From: Pseudoalteromonas luteoviolacea NCIMB 1944 | GTDB taxonomy: Bacteria; Pseudomonadota; Gammaproteobacteria; Enterobacterales; Alteromonadaceae | Reading direction: 5' to 3' | Length of the DNA stretch: 64,000 bases | Assembly: GCF_001625565.1 (NCBI RefSeq) | Contig: NZ_AUXS01000014.1 | Span: forward strand, 1 to 64,000 | Part shown: piece by piece, positions 8,899-19,013 of the stretch | Position numbering within the stretch: the stretch's first letter is position 1 | Layout of the letters: each line of letters starts with the position of its first letter | The notes under the pieces: model-generated | Database searches by the model: none | What the model was told of the DNA's origin: nothing | The model's input: only the letters and a program-made list of their open reading frames with translations | Translations under genes and position numbers: made by a program

Positions 8899-10260
8899 AT
8901 GGCATTAAATACAGTTATTCTAGCTGCGGGTAAAGGCACTCGTATGCGCTCTAAGTTACCTAAAGTTTTACATTCTATTGCTGGCAAGCCGATGGTTCAG
9001 CATGTAATAGACAATGCAACAGCGCTTGGTGCTAAGGCTACCAACCTAGTTTATGGTCATGGTGGTGAGCAGCTAAAAGCACGTTTATCTCATAATCAGG
9101 TGAACTGGGTATTGCAAGAAGAGCAATTAGGTACGGGTCACGCAGTGGCTGTTGCCAAAGAGTATATTGGTGATGATGACACAGTGCTGGTTTTGTATGG
9201 TGACGTACCACTGACGAAGCAGTCTACTTTAGAGAAGCTGTTGGCTGTGACGCCCAAAGCCGGTTTAGCTGTGCTGACGGTGACGCTAGATAACCCAACC
9301 GGTTATGGACGAATGGTCCGAGAAAACGGCAAGTTAGTCGGTATTGTAGAGCAAAAAGATGCTTCACAAGAACAACTTAAGATCCAAGAGATCAACACTG
9401 GGATTATGGCTGCCAATGGTGGGCTGTTGAAAAAATGGCTTGGTCAGCTATCTAACAATAATGCTCAAGGTGAGTATTACCTCACAGATATTGTGGCAAT
9501 GGCACATCATGAAGGCGTTGAGATCAACTCAGCACAGCCAGATGATGAGATGGAAGTTGAAGGTGCTAATAATCGTGTTCAGTTGGCTGCTTTAGAACGT
9601 GCGTATCAGGCGCGCCAAGCAATCGAGTTGATGATTAACGGGGCCAGTTTGGCTGATCCGGCACGCATTGATGTACGTGGTGAAGTGACTACAGGTGAAG
9701 ACGTCGAAATTGACGTGAATGTCATTTTTGAAGGTAAAGTGGTCATTGGTAATGAAGTGCGCATCGGTCCTAACTGTGTGTTAAAAGACTGTACGATTGG
9801 CGATGGTGTAGAAATTAAAGCCAACTCAGTTGTCGAGGAAGCACAGGTCAAAGCCAATTGCACACTTGGTCCATTTGCGCGATTACGCCCTGGTGCTGTG
9901 ATGGAAGAAAATGCCCATGTTGGTAATTTTGTCGAGATGAAAAAGTCGCGACTTGGGTCGGGGTCAAAAGCTAACCACTTTACTTACCTTGGCGATACAC
10001 AAGTTGGCGAGAAAGTGAATATTGGTGCAGGTACAATTACCTGCAATTATGATGGTGTGAATAAATCACAAACAATCATTGGCGATGGCGCATTTATTGG
10101 TTCGAACTCGTCCTTGGTTGCCCCTGTTACTATTGGTGCGCAAGCTACTGTTGCTGCAGGCTCCGTGATAACAACCAAGGTGCAAGACGAACAGTTGGCT
10201 GTTGCGCGAAGTAAGCAACGAAATATTTCTGGTTGGCAAAGGCCGGTAAAGAAATCGTAG
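8899..10260 (+). CDS. glmU: Bifunctional GlmU: GlcNAc-1-P uridyltransferase / glucosamine-1-P acetyltransferase
   Basis: GlmU acetylates glucosamine-1-phosphate and then couples it to UTP, giving UDP-GlcNAc for peptidoglycan and LPS. The 453-residue protein starts close to [18 protein letters not shown], the nucleotidyltransferase signature, with QLGTGHAV and YGDVPL following. The C-terminal half is a hexapeptide left-handed beta-helix with [11 protein letters not shown] and the acetyltransferase end. The ATG at 8899 is preferred (AAGGA 10 nt upstream; length close to the 456 residues of E. coli); an in-frame ATG at 8857 preceded by GAGAGGT would add 14 residues. It is the housekeeping anchor that splits the lanthipeptide system. 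Confidence 0.97.
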   Translation: MALNTVILAAGKGTRMRSKLPKVLHSIAGKPMVQHVIDNATALGAKATNLVYGHGGEQLKARLSHNQVNWVLQEEQLGTGHAVAVAKEYIGDDDTVLVLYGDVPLTKQSTLEKLLAVTPKAGLAVLTVTLDNPTGYGRMVRENGKLVGIVEQKDASQEQLKIQEINTGIMAANGGLLKKWLGQLSNNNAQGEYYLTDIVAMAHHEGVEINSAQPDDEMEVEGANNRVQLAALERAYQARQAIELMINGASLADPARIDVRGEVTTGEDVEIDVNVIFEGKVVIGNEVRIGPNCVLKDCTIGDGVEIKANSVVEEAQVKANCTLGPFARLRPGAVMEENAHVGNFVEMKKSRLGSGSKANHFTYLGDTQVGEKVNIGAGTITCNYDGVNKSQTIIGDGAFIGSNSSLVAPVTIGAQATVAAGSVITTKVQDEQLAVARSKQRNISGWQRPVKKS

Positions 10261-10271
10261 CGATAAGATAG

Positions 10272-10297
10272 AAAGGGGAATTTATTTCCCTTTTTTT
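10272..10297 (+). terminator. Rho-independent terminator of glmU
   Basis: AAAGGG and CCCTTT arms around a short AT loop are followed by a run of seven T, starting 12 bp after the glmU stop. It separates glmU from the lanthipeptide export operon. Confidence 0.8.
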
Positions 10298-10394
10298 GTA
10301 CCAGATTCCTTTCTGGATTCTAAAGTGATACATTAGCTTAGGGGTTAATTAATATTTAACAATAAAAACAATTAATTCGGGTGTACAAGTTATT

Positions 10395-11639
10395 ATGGAA
10401 AATCTCTTTCGCAAAGAAGTACTTGAGAACAAGCGACACCGATTAGAAGGAGCTGTGAGCTTAGTTCAGCCACCTGTGTTTAAAACACTCACCTTTCTGA
10501 TCTTATTTGTAGTGATCGTCAGCATTATTTACCTAACTTTAGGAAGTTATGCCCGTAAAGAGCGGGTTACTGGCGTTTTAGAACCCAATACTGGGGTATT
10601 GAGCATGGTTGCTTCACAGGAAGGGATCATTGCAGAAGTCTTGGTTGAAGAGGGACAGCTTGTTGCTGCCAATCAGCCCATCGTGCGTATTGCATCTGCC
10701 AAACACAGCACTCAAGCACTAGAACTCAATCAAACGCTACTCAATCAATATTCATTTCAATTGAAAAATATTGAGCGTTTAATAGCCCAACAAGAGCAAC
10801 AATACCGCCTTGATTTGACCGAGTTAGAGCAGCAAAAAACAACAGCACAAAAACGCCTAGTTGAATTGAACCATCAGTCGCAGACATTTACTAAGCGATT
10901 GGAGTTAAATGAGCAAATGGTGGGTCAAATCAGTACCTTGAAAGGCACTGGATATATTTCAGAGCTGGAACTGCAAAGACAAAAAGACACCTTATTATCG
11001 CTGCAACAGCAATCATCTAGTATTCGCTCTGAAAAATTGAGTCTACAGGCGCAAATAGAGCAATACGATACGCAATTAGAAAAACTGCCGTTGCAACATG
11101 CTGAACGTATTAATCAGTTGAATTCTCAGCGTGCCGACATGGAAATCCAACTTTCATCAGTCGAGCAGCAGCGTTTAGGTGAACTAAGAGCACCAAAAGC
11201 GGGTGTCGTGACAGGGTTATTAGCCAAAGTGGGTAAAAATGTAGTCACCGGAGAGCGTTTGCTCAGTGTGATCCCTGAAAACAGTCAGATGCAAGCGGTT
11301 ATTTATGTGCCTACTTCAGCCTTTGGTTTTATAGAGTCGGGACAAGAAGCTAAATTACGTTATCACGCCTTTCCATATGAAAAGTTTGGAATTTATGGTG
11401 GGGAAATAAAACAAATTAGTAACTCATTGATTTTACCTGAAGAAGCCATTATTCCAGGCATGATAAGTGAGCCAGCTTATCGTGTCATAGTGACGCTATC
11501 TGAGCAAAGTATACAGGCATATGGTAAGTCGACACCACTGCGAGCTGGCATGATGCTGGACGCAGATATCATTATCGAAGAGCGATCACTGCTACGTTGG
11601 TTGTTTGATCCGGTATTTAGTATTAAAGGACAGCTATAG
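10395..11639 (+). CDS. HlyD-type adaptor of a peptide exporter
   Basis: This 414-residue periplasmic adaptor is anchored by one membrane segment (LTFLILFVVIVSIIYLTLG, about residues 35-53). A lipoyl half (GIIAEVLVEEGQLVAANQPI) follows, then a long Gln/Glu/Leu-rich coiled coil (about 100-265), and a second half with GVVTGLLAKVGKNVVTGERLLSVIP. This is the architecture of the adaptors paired with C39-peptidase ABC exporters (CvaA type). It is followed after 28 bp by such an exporter, and together with a TolC-like channel they would export the processed peptide. It belongs to an operon separate from glmU. Confidence 0.85.
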   Translation: MENLFRKEVLENKRHRLEGAVSLVQPPVFKTLTFLILFVVIVSIIYLTLGSYARKERVTGVLEPNTGVLSMVASQEGIIAEVLVEEGQLVAANQPIVRIASAKHSTQALELNQTLLNQYSFQLKNIERLIAQQEQQYRLDLTELEQQKTTAQKRLVELNHQSQTFTKRLELNEQMVGQISTLKGTGYISELELQRQKDTLLSLQQQSSSIRSEKLSLQAQIEQYDTQLEKLPLQHAERINQLNSQRADMEIQLSSVEQQRLGELRAPKAGVVTGLLAKVGKNVVTGERLLSVIPENSQMQAVIYVPTSAFGFIESGQEAKLRYHAFPYEKFGIYGGEIKQISNSLILPEEAIIPGMISEPAYRVIVTLSEQSIQAYGKSTPLRAGMMLDADIIIEERSLLRWLFDPVFSIKGQL

Positions 11640-11667
11640 CTGCAATAACGATAATAAAAGGCTTTAT

Positions 11668-13797
11668 ATGCACCAGGAAGATAACTCACCGGTACAAAAA
11701 TTACAGTTTTGGTCAAGGAATTCGCTGCCGGTCATTTTGCAATCAGAGGCGGCAGAGTGTGGCTTGGCAAGTCTGGCAATGGTTGCTGCGTATCACGGTT
11801 ACCACAGTGATCTAACAACACTGAGACAAAAGTTCAGTATTTCTATTGAAGGCGCAACGCTGCTCGATATCATGCATTTTGCAGAGCAACTGGAACTCAG
11901 TTCTCGACCTTTGCGTATTGAATTAGAAGACCTCGATGCACTGCAAACACCGTGTATTTTACATTGGGATATGAACCACTTTGTGGTGCTTAAAAAAGCC
12001 AATGAAAAGCGCATTGTGATCCATGACCCCGCGTCGGGCGAAAAAACTTTTACTCTTGAAGAGGCGTCAAAGCACTTCACGGGTGTTGCGCTTGAACTGA
12101 CACCGACAAAGAGCTTTGAAAAACAAGAAAAGAAACCCAGTTTAAGGTTTGCCGACTTCTGGAGTCGGATCACCGGCCTAAAACGCTCTCTATTATTGAT
12201 ATTTTTGCTGTCAATTTTGTTGCAGGTATTTACCCTTGCCGCCCCCTATTATATTCAGCTCGTCATCGATGATGTGGTTTTGACAGGAGATACCAACCTC
12301 TTAACGGTGTTGGCGACAGGCTTTTTCCTCGTACTGGTGTTTGAAATTGCCACCAATGCGCTGCGTGGTTTTACGCTGCTGCACTTCGGTAACCAAATGA
12401 ATATTCAGTTGGGTGCCAACTTATTTCATCACTTAGTACGTTTACCTATCTCTTATTTTGAGAAACGGCATATGGGGGATGTGGTATCACGTTTTGGTTC
12501 ACTGCAACAGGTAAAACAGATCCTGACGACAGGTGTAATCGAAGCCATTATAGATGGCTTAATGGCCATTATCACATTGGCGATGATCTTCTTTTACAGT
12601 CCCACATTGTCGGTGGTTGTACTGACCGCCGTGATTGCCTATGCGCTTGTACGGATCGCCATGTATAAGCCATTTAGAAATATCAGTGAGCAAGAGATCA
12701 TGGCGCGAGCGGAGGAAAACTCCAACTTCATGGAAACCGTGCGCGGGATCCAAACAATCAAGCTATTTGGCTCTGAAGTGAAGCGTGAAGGACAGTGGCA
12801 AAACCGCTATGCCAATGCAATTAACCAAAGTATTCGTCTGGGCAATTTCCAAATTGGTTACGATGCCATTAACCGTGCACTCTTTGGTATTGAAAACATC
12901 CTTGTGGTTTATTTGGCTGCACACCTAGTATTAGAAGGGGGATTTAGTACCGGGATGCTTTTTGCGTTTATGTCGTATAAACGTCAATTTATGGACAAGA
13001 CCGCCAATCTCATCGAAAAGCTTATCGAGTTTAAAATGGTTGGGTTGCACTTTGACCGTATCGCAGATATCGCCTTGACTGACAAAGAAACCTTGCAGCC
13101 TGAGCAACTTAAAAAACATGCCGTCGAAGGTAAAATTGAGCTGAAAAATATTTGTTTTGCATACTCAGATGCAACACCTGACGTCTTACACAAGTTAAGT
13201 TTAGATATCGCACCTGGTGAGTCAGTGGCCATCACCGGCCCGTCTGGCTGTGGTAAATCAACGCTGCTTAAAATTATGCTTGGCTTGAATCAGGCTAAAA
13301 GTGGTGATGTCTTGATTGACGATGTGCCGATTGAGCAAATAGGGGCGCGTCAATATCGTCAGCAGATCGCAGCGGTGATGCAAGATGATGAGTTACTGTC
13401 AGGTTCGGTCGCAGACAATATTGCGTTCTTTGATACGCCAATTGATATGGAACGTGTCGTGTACTGTGCGCAACTTGCCGCAATTCATGATGATATCAGT
13501 CAAATGCCGATGGGTTATGACAGCTTGATCGGTGATATGGGGTCATCGCTATCCGGTGGTCAAAAGCAACGTATTATTTTAGCGCGTGCATTGTATAAGC
13601 AACCCAAAATTCTCTTTATGGATGAGGCGACAAGTCACCTAGATACGTCTTTAGAGTCAGATATCAACGAAGCGGTTAGTCGCCTAGATATGACTCGGGT
13701 GATCATTGCGCACCGAAAAGAGACGATTGCTTCAGCAGATAGGGAAATCCGACTGCAAAAAGTACACGCTGAAGAGCTTGAGGCACAAAACGAGTAG
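11668..13797 (+). CDS. Peptidase C39-containing ABC transporter (bacteriocin/lanthipeptide exporter)
   Basis: This is a 709-residue CvaB/LanT-type exporter. The N-terminal C39 peptidase domain carries the catalytic Cys in QSEAAECGLASLAM (about residue 33) and His in WDMNHFVVL (about residue 103). Six membrane segments follow (about 170-450), then an ABC ATPase domain with Walker A GPSGCGKST, signature LSGGQKQR and Walker B ILFMDEATSHLD. It should cut the precursor after the GG of the leader while exporting the core. The ATG at 11668 is chosen (AAAAGG SD, family-like start); an ORF extension overlapping the adaptor gene is not expected to be translated. The catalytic residues are all present. 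Confidence 0.92.
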   Translation: MHQEDNSPVQKLQFWSRNSLPVILQSEAAECGLASLAMVAAYHGYHSDLTTLRQKFSISIEGATLLDIMHFAEQLELSSRPLRIELEDLDALQTPCILHWDMNHFVVLKKANEKRIVIHDPASGEKTFTLEEASKHFTGVALELTPTKSFEKQEKKPSLRFADFWSRITGLKRSLLLIFLLSILLQVFTLAAPYYIQLVIDDVVLTGDTNLLTVLATGFFLVLVFEIATNALRGFTLLHFGNQMNIQLGANLFHHLVRLPISYFEKRHMGDVVSRFGSLQQVKQILTTGVIEAIIDGLMAIITLAMIFFYSPTLSVVVLTAVIAYALVRIAMYKPFRNISEQEIMARAEENSNFMETVRGIQTIKLFGSEVKREGQWQNRYANAINQSIRLGNFQIGYDAINRALFGIENILVVYLAAHLVLEGGFSTGMLFAFMSYKRQFMDKTANLIEKLIEFKMVGLHFDRIADIALTDKETLQPEQLKKHAVEGKIELKNICFAYSDATPDVLHKLSLDIAPGESVAITGPSGCGKSTLLKIMLGLNQAKSGDVLIDDVPIEQIGARQYRQQIAAVMQDDELLSGSVADNIAFFDTPIDMERVVYCAQLAAIHDDISQMPMGYDSLIGDMGSSLSGGQKQRIILARALYKQPKILFMDEATSHLDTSLESDINEAVSRLDMTRVIIAHRKETIASADREIRLQKVHAEELEAQNE

Positions 13798-13813
13798 CCT
13801 GTTTTTACGAAGA

Positions 13814-13847
13814 TCACCTATACCCAGCTAGCATAGTGTATAGGTGA
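13814..13847. other. Stem-loop between exporter and LanC genes
   Basis: A 10-bp perfect inverted repeat (TCACCTATAC / GTATAGGTGA) with a 14-nt loop lies 17 bp after the exporter stop. It has no T-run. It may be an RNA-processing or 3'-protecting hairpin, or an operator, splitting export from modification genes. The following 130 bp are AT-rich and may hold a lanC promoter. Confidence 0.5.
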
Positions 13848-13997
13848 CAACCACAGGCTGAAGGAAACATATATAGATACAATATAAGCGATATAAATGA
13901 GGATAATAGGAACACTCTCTATTGAGCTACCTCATGATTTAAGTTAGCTTTTATTGATACAAGAAAAAAAATAAAGCTTTATTAATTAAGGAAGACC

Positions 13998-15218
13998 ATG
14001 TCAGAGCAACTACTAATTACAGACAGCCAACGGCAAGAAATTGGCGACATCATCACTGTCCTAGCGCAAGAAGTCAGCCGCAATATTCAAACAGATACTG
14101 AATTAAAAAACGGCCTACTGAGCGGACTTGCTGGACAACTTTTATTTCTATTTAAAGCACATCAATTGGATCCAAATTCCGTTGATGAAGCGCTTTTTTC
14201 AGAGAAGCTAGAATTATTACAAGAGCAATTAGCTGAGCAAAGCTTCGAGTTAAGCACAGGCCTTGCAGGTCAAGCTTGGGTACTTGAGTATTTGAATCAA
14301 GCAGATCAAGATGATTATGATTCAGAGTTGCTGGAAGATGTCGATGAGCTGTTTACACAAGCGCTTGACTACAACCCGTGGCCGGGTGAAATTGAAATGG
14401 TGCTGGGCTTGTCTGGTTACGCACCTTATGCTGCTAGACGCAGTAAGTATTCAGACCAAACTAAATTGTTCGACATTATTGTGTCGGGGCTTGAGAGCAC
14501 CGCGACGTATTTTGACAACGGTCACATCGCTTGGTCACAACCGAAAGAGTCAGTATATCGATTTGATACGGATGACAAAGAAAAGCCTGAGTTCAACTTA
14601 GGGCTGGCGCATGGTGTACCAGGGATGATCGCGGCGTTATTGCCGGCATTGAAAATCCCATCACTACAAGCACGTGTTACTAAATTGGTTTCAGGCGCAT
14701 GTGATTGGCTATTGGAAAACCAAACTGGGCACAATCATGCCCCTTCATGTTATGGCTCATGTGCTGGTGAAGACGAGCCGAACTCTCGTCTAGGTTGGTG
14801 TTATGGAGACATCACAATTGCCTTGATACTGGCAAGAGCGGGCCAGGCGTTAGATCGCCCAAGTTATGTTGATAGCGCGCTGGAAATTGCCCTACATGCA
14901 GCTAAACGAGATGCTAAGAGCGGCTATATCAATGATGCAGGGTTGTGTCATGGGTTTGTTGGCCTTGCACTTATTTTCCAAATTGTAAATCAATACATGC
15001 CAAACCCACAGTTATTTAAAACGACCCAATACTGGGTTGACTACAGCTTAAATGAGTATCGCGAACGCGGGCTCGAAGCTTTGTACTCGTATAACGGTCT
15101 GAGCAAAGAGCACGAGGTTGACTACGGCTTTTTAATGGGCTTTGCGGGTATTGGGTGTGGGCTGATTAGTTTGTTAGATGACGATGTTAGTTGGACAGAC
15201 TGTTTGTTGATGGTATAG
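13998..15218 (+). CDS. lanC: LanC-like lanthionine cyclase
   Basis: This 406-residue LanC protein adds Cys thiols to dehydrated Ser/Thr. The zinc-site motifs are in order: GLAHGVPGMIAAL (His region), GWCYGDITI (Cys ligand) and GLCHGFVGLAL (Cys-His ligands). Repeating alpha/alpha-barrel motifs such as GLSGLAGQLLFL and STGLAGQAWVL lie in the N-terminal half. AAGGAAGA precedes the ATG. The LanB gene starts 10 bp downstream, so the two form one transcription unit. The length matches stand-alone class I LanC proteins. Confidence 0.92.
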   Translation: MSEQLLITDSQRQEIGDIITVLAQEVSRNIQTDTELKNGLLSGLAGQLLFLFKAHQLDPNSVDEALFSEKLELLQEQLAEQSFELSTGLAGQAWVLEYLNQADQDDYDSELLEDVDELFTQALDYNPWPGEIEMVLGLSGYAPYAARRSKYSDQTKLFDIIVSGLESTATYFDNGHIAWSQPKESVYRFDTDDKEKPEFNLGLAHGVPGMIAALLPALKIPSLQARVTKLVSGACDWLLENQTGHNHAPSCYGSCAGEDEPNSRLGWCYGDITIALILARAGQALDRPSYVDSALEIALHAAKRDAKSGYINDAGLCHGFVGLALIFQIVNQYMPNPQLFKTTQYWVDYSLNEYRERGLEALYSYNGLSKEHEVDYGFLMGFAGIGCGLISLLDDDVSWTDCLLMV

Positions 15219-15228
15219 GAGTACAGAT

Positions 15229-18200
15229 ATGTCTAGCAAACAATTAAAAAGTGATAATTTTTTTGTAATACGTACACCGCGTTTAGCCTTGGAGCAGCTG
15301 GTGGCATTTGGCGATGAAAACCAAGACACAAACACGCTGTTAAGTGCATGGTTGGCGACACCTGGGGTTGAAGAAGCGATTTATCTGGCCAGTCCATCAC
15401 TGCTGGAGCGCATCGATCAATGGCGCACTAAACCTGACTCTAAACAGGGTAAAAAAGTCGCCCATGCACTGATTAAATACATGGTGCGCATGTGTTCGCG
15501 CCCTACACCATTTGGCTTATTCTCAGGCATTCATCAAGGGAAAGTAGATAGTCAAACCACGCTAACACCAGCAAAACACACTAAAGATACACGCAAAACC
15601 CGGCTTGATATGTTTTATTTGTCGGCGTTAAAAGAGCATTTTATTAAACATGCTTCACGTTCAGATCATCTGACCTATAAGCCAAACTCATCACATTACT
15701 TTATTGCCGAGCAGTGCCGTTATATCGAAACTTATTTGTCTGATGACACCATGCAGTATCGATTAAGCGCCGTTGAAAGTGATGAGTACTTTAAGTTTGC
15801 ACTGGAATTGGCTAAACCGGGTTTGAGCTTCAATGCGCTTGTTTCGCATTTTCTTGCGCACTATCAAGAAGCGGATCAAGAAGAGGTCGAAAACTATATT
15901 CAAGATCTGATCGATGAAGGCGTGTTGCTTGCTGATATTCCACTGCCTTTGACGGGCGATTCTCCGGATCAAGCGTTACTTAAATCAATTGAAGGCATTA
16001 AAGAGTTGGATGCGGCGGACAAGCTGGCAACGGCACTGAGTCAAATAGAGCAACTTGATAACGCACGAAGTGGTGAGATCGCACCGTACAAGCAGCTGCT
16101 GTCTCACCTTGAAAACCTGCCGGTGAAGGCACAAGAAAACAAACTATTCCAAAGTGATATCTATCGCGCGTTTGAGCAATGCCAAATTTCTGAAATGGAA
16201 CTCAAGCGTGTACAAAAACAATTGGAAGTGATCGCAGGGTTGACTATCACCAGTGCCGGATCTGGTTTAAGTCAGTTTATGACGCAATTTAACAGCCGCT
16301 TTGAAGGCCAGTTTGTGCCTCTAGATGTGATTTTGGACGATGAATCAGGCATAGGTATTTCTACCGAAACAGGCTACGAAGCACCGTTGGTCGCGGGGTT
16401 AAACTTAGCACGCAATGGTTCTAATCAGGCGACAGCGCCTGAAGTGAGCATGATTGACAGCATTGTTGAACGCGCGCTGAGTTTACCTGAAAACCGTGGC
16501 AAAGACTGTGTGGTGTTGAAGAGCAAAGAGCTCAAAGGGAAAATAAATAACAAAGACGCTGTAAAGAGTTTTCCATACTCTTTTGGCACTATGCTGAGCC
16601 TATATCAAGATGACAGAGGCAATCCTGTCTATAAATTTAATGGCTGTTATGGCCCATCCGCAGCAAACTTATTGGGCCGGTTCTGTCACCTTGACCCGCA
16701 ATTAAAAGAGTCGGTCACCGAACATTTAACCCATGAACAGTCCCACAGTGAAGATGTCATTTTTGCAGAAGTTGTGCATATGCCTGAAGGGCGACCTGGT
16801 AACGTGATAGCCCGACCACATTTGAGGCAATATGAAATTGTATTTATGGCTGACAGCGCGTTGAGTGACGAATTCCAAATCCCACTCAGTGATTTGCATG
16901 TGTGGGTTGAAGGTCAAAAAGTGAAGCTGTGGAGCAAGCGTTTAAATAAGCAAGTTATCCCGCGTTTATCGAGTGCACATAATTACTCGGCACGCAGCTT
17001 AAGTGCCTATAAGTTCCTATGTATGTTGCAACACCAAGAAGGGCGCGCGCCGCACTTTAGTATGCCATCGAGTACAGAGCGCGCTTCATTTGTACCTAGA
17101 GTGATGTTAGATAACCTGATCCTCAGTGAGAAGACTTGGCGTATCGAGCGCACAGAGTTGGAAGCGGTCAATAAAAAAGGCCAGTTCAATCGCCAGCAGC
17201 TTGACGACTTAATGCAAAAATACCAGTTGGATGCGCAAGTGAGCTTTGCCATGGCTGACAATGTATTGCAGCTGGATTTACGCAATCCGGATATGTTTGC
17301 CATTTTATTAGGAGAAAGCAAGGGCCAGACGACAGTCGAGTTAAAAGAAGTACTAACCAGTGCTTATCGCTCTCGCGTAGTGGACAGCGCAGGTCACCAT
17401 TATAACAATGAAGTGATAGTGCCGTTTTTCAACGAACATGCTGTGGTGCACAGTCATTTCTCAGATGATCCTATTGCAAATATTACTGCGGAGCCGATTA
17501 AGCGTCGTTTCAGTGCAGGCTCTGAGTGGCTAAGCTTAAAGATATATTCAGGTAACTCTTTGGTCGAACAGTTATTGACGGATGAGTTATTGCCTTTGAT
17601 TGAACAAAATGCTGGGCTCTATGACAAGTGGTTCTTTATTCGATACGGTGATCCTGATTGGCATATTCGTCTGCGTTTCCACGGTGATCCGCAACTATTG
17701 TGTGGCCAACTGTTACCGCGCTTAAATGCACTACTAGATCCAAAAATTGAATCAGGAGAGCTTCACAAGGTTGAGTTAATGACCTACGAGCGAGAAGTTG
17801 AGCGTTACGGTGGTCCTGAATCAATGGGTTTGGTTGAGTCGCTGTTTATGTTTGATAGCCGATTAATCGCTCAATCATGTGCATTGGTAGAAGAATATGG
17901 TGAAGACATTCGTTGGCGTGTTGCGCTGGCATGCACCCATCGACTGCTGAATATGTTTGAGTATACAGATGAAGCGCGTTTTGCTTTGGTGAGTCAGCTG
18001 CGCGAGGGCTTCGGCCGAGAGTTCAACGAAACCAGTGCATTGCGTAAGCAGCTGGGTAGCCGTTATCGTGAATACCAAGAGAAGCTAGACGATGACTTTA
18101 TCAAGCTAGTACCTGAGCAGGCGAATCAATGTGATGAGGCGCAATCTGCGATATTGAACATTTTAGAACAGTGGCAAAATAGCGCAGCGCCAGTGATTGA

Positions 18201-18375
18201 AGTTTTGAATCGCCAGATCACAGAAAAGCAACTGAATTGTACTCGGGATTCATTGCTGAATTCACTCTTGCATATGCACAACAATCGCATGTTCAAGGCG
18301 TATGGTAGAGAGCAGGAGCTGGTAATACACGACCTGTTACGCCGTAAGTACTTTTCAGCAGATAAAAAAGCATAA
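15229..18375 (+). CDS. lanB: Class I lanthipeptide dehydratase LanB, full length
   Basis: This 1048-residue dehydratase uses glutamyl-tRNA to activate and dehydrate Ser/Thr of the precursor. The large N-terminal glutamylation domain shows the family motif CSRPTPFGLFSGIHQG near residue 90. The C-terminal elimination (SpaB_C-like) domain from about residue 765 has EWLSLKIYSGNSLVEQLL and WFFIRYGDPDWHIRLRFHG. Both domains are in one chain, unlike split LanBs of thiopeptide or pinensin-type clusters. It is co-transcribed with lanC. No protease, FlaE/F/G-type immunity gene or two-component regulator is next to it. Confidence 0.93.
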   Translation: MSSKQLKSDNFFVIRTPRLALEQLVAFGDENQDTNTLLSAWLATPGVEEAIYLASPSLLERIDQWRTKPDSKQGKKVAHALIKYMVRMCSRPTPFGLFSGIHQGKVDSQTTLTPAKHTKDTRKTRLDMFYLSALKEHFIKHASRSDHLTYKPNSSHYFIAEQCRYIETYLSDDTMQYRLSAVESDEYFKFALELAKPGLSFNALVSHFLAHYQEADQEEVENYIQDLIDEGVLLADIPLPLTGDSPDQALLKSIEGIKELDAADKLATALSQIEQLDNARSGEIAPYKQLLSHLENLPVKAQENKLFQSDIYRAFEQCQISEMELKRVQKQLEVIAGLTITSAGSGLSQFMTQFNSRFEGQFVPLDVILDDESGIGISTETGYEAPLVAGLNLARNGSNQATAPEVSMIDSIVERALSLPENRGKDCVVLKSKELKGKINNKDAVKSFPYSFGTMLSLYQDDRGNPVYKFNGCYGPSAANLLGRFCHLDPQLKESVTEHLTHEQSHSEDVIFAEVVHMPEGRPGNVIARPHLRQYEIVFMADSALSDEFQIPLSDLHVWVEGQKVKLWSKRLNKQVIPRLSSAHNYSARSLSAYKFLCMLQHQEGRAPHFSMPSSTERASFVPRVMLDNLILSEKTWRIERTELEAVNKKGQFNRQQLDDLMQKYQLDAQVSFAMADNVLQLDLRNPDMFAILLGESKGQTTVELKEVLTSAYRSRVVDSAGHHYNNEVIVPFFNEHAVVHSHFSDDPIANITAEPIKRRFSAGSEWLSLKIYSGNSLVEQLLTDELLPLIEQNAGLYDKWFFIRYGDPDWHIRLRFHGDPQLLCGQLLPRLNALLDPKIESGELHKVELMTYEREVERYGGPESMGLVESLFMFDSRLIAQSCALVEEYGEDIRWRVALACTHRLLNMFEYTDEARFALVSQLREGFGREFNETSALRKQLGSRYREYQEKLDDDFIKLVPEQANQCDEAQSAILNILEQWQNSAAPVIEVLNRQITEKQLNCTRDSLLNSLLHMHNNRMFKAYGREQELVIHDLLRRKYFSADKKA

Positions 18376-18390
18376 TTGCGGACATGAATG

Positions 18391-18418
18391 AAAAAGCGCT
18401 CACTTGAGCGCTTTTTTT
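18391..18418 (+). terminator. Strong terminator after lanB
   Basis: AAAAAGCGCTCA and TGAGCGCTTTTT form a 12-bp perfect stem around CT, followed by further T. It closes the lanthipeptide block. Confidence 0.9.
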
Positions 18419-18491
18419 GTGCTTTGCATAGAGGCACACTAAAGTTAAAGCCTTGCAGAATAAATTACAGTCTAAAAAAATGAGGAATAAA

Positions 18492-19013
18492 ATGATGAAA
18501 ACTCTGCGTTGGTTGTTATGTTTAGCATGTATATACAACCCATCTGTCTGGGCCGGCGAGCTGGCAAGCGAGCTCAAAGTATTTAAGCCTTATTTGGGGA
18601 CTTGGCAAGCCAGTTTCAGTATGTCAGCAGATGCGCCTGCAGTGGAAGATATCAGTCGTTGGGAGCGCGCACTCAATGGAACGGCTATCAGAACACTACA
18701 CTCAATCAATTCAGGTGACTATGGTGGCGAGTCTTTGATTTTTTGGGATAAACAAAAACAGTCTTTGGTGTTTTACTACTTTACCACAGCAGGGTTTTAT
18801 ACTTCCGGACGTATTGAAGTGATCAACAAGTACGAGTTTGCAGCTTATGAGCAGGTTGTTGGTAACCAAAATGGTATTACCGAAGTCAAATCTACCAGTC
18901 GTTATAAAGATGGCAAATTTACTGTTGCAACTCAATATTTTAAACAAGGGAAATGGACACAACCAGAAACCCGTACTTATCAGCCCAGTGATAAAAGCGT
19001 GGTATTTAAATAA
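18492..19013 (+). CDS. Secreted hypothetical protein, DUF1579/lipocalin-like
   Basis: This 173-residue protein has a clear Sec signal (TLRWLLCLACIYNPSVWA, cut near residue 22). The mature part begins LKVFKPYLGTWQASFSM and is rich in aromatic beta-strand segments (ESLIFWDKQKQSLVFYYF). This resembles small calycin-like or DUF1579-type domains that estimate residual ligand or lipid, but the identity is uncertain. The ATG at 18492 is chosen because GAGGA lies just upstream and it starts the signal peptide directly. The stop is immediately followed by the GTG start of thpR, suggesting coupled translation. Confidence 0.7.
   Translation: MMKTLRWLLCLACIYNPSVWAGELASELKVFKPYLGTWQASFSMSADAPAVEDISRWERALNGTAIRTLHSINSGDYGGESLIFWDKQKQSLVFYYFTTAGFYTSGRIEVINKYEFAAYEQVVGNQNGITEVKSTSRYKDGKFTVATQYFKQGKWTQPETRTYQPSDKSVVFK

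Noticed and set aside
13898..13948. 16-residue ORF just before lanC, considered as a second precursor
   Set aside because: It has no leader, no Cys and no GG motif, and its length is far too short.
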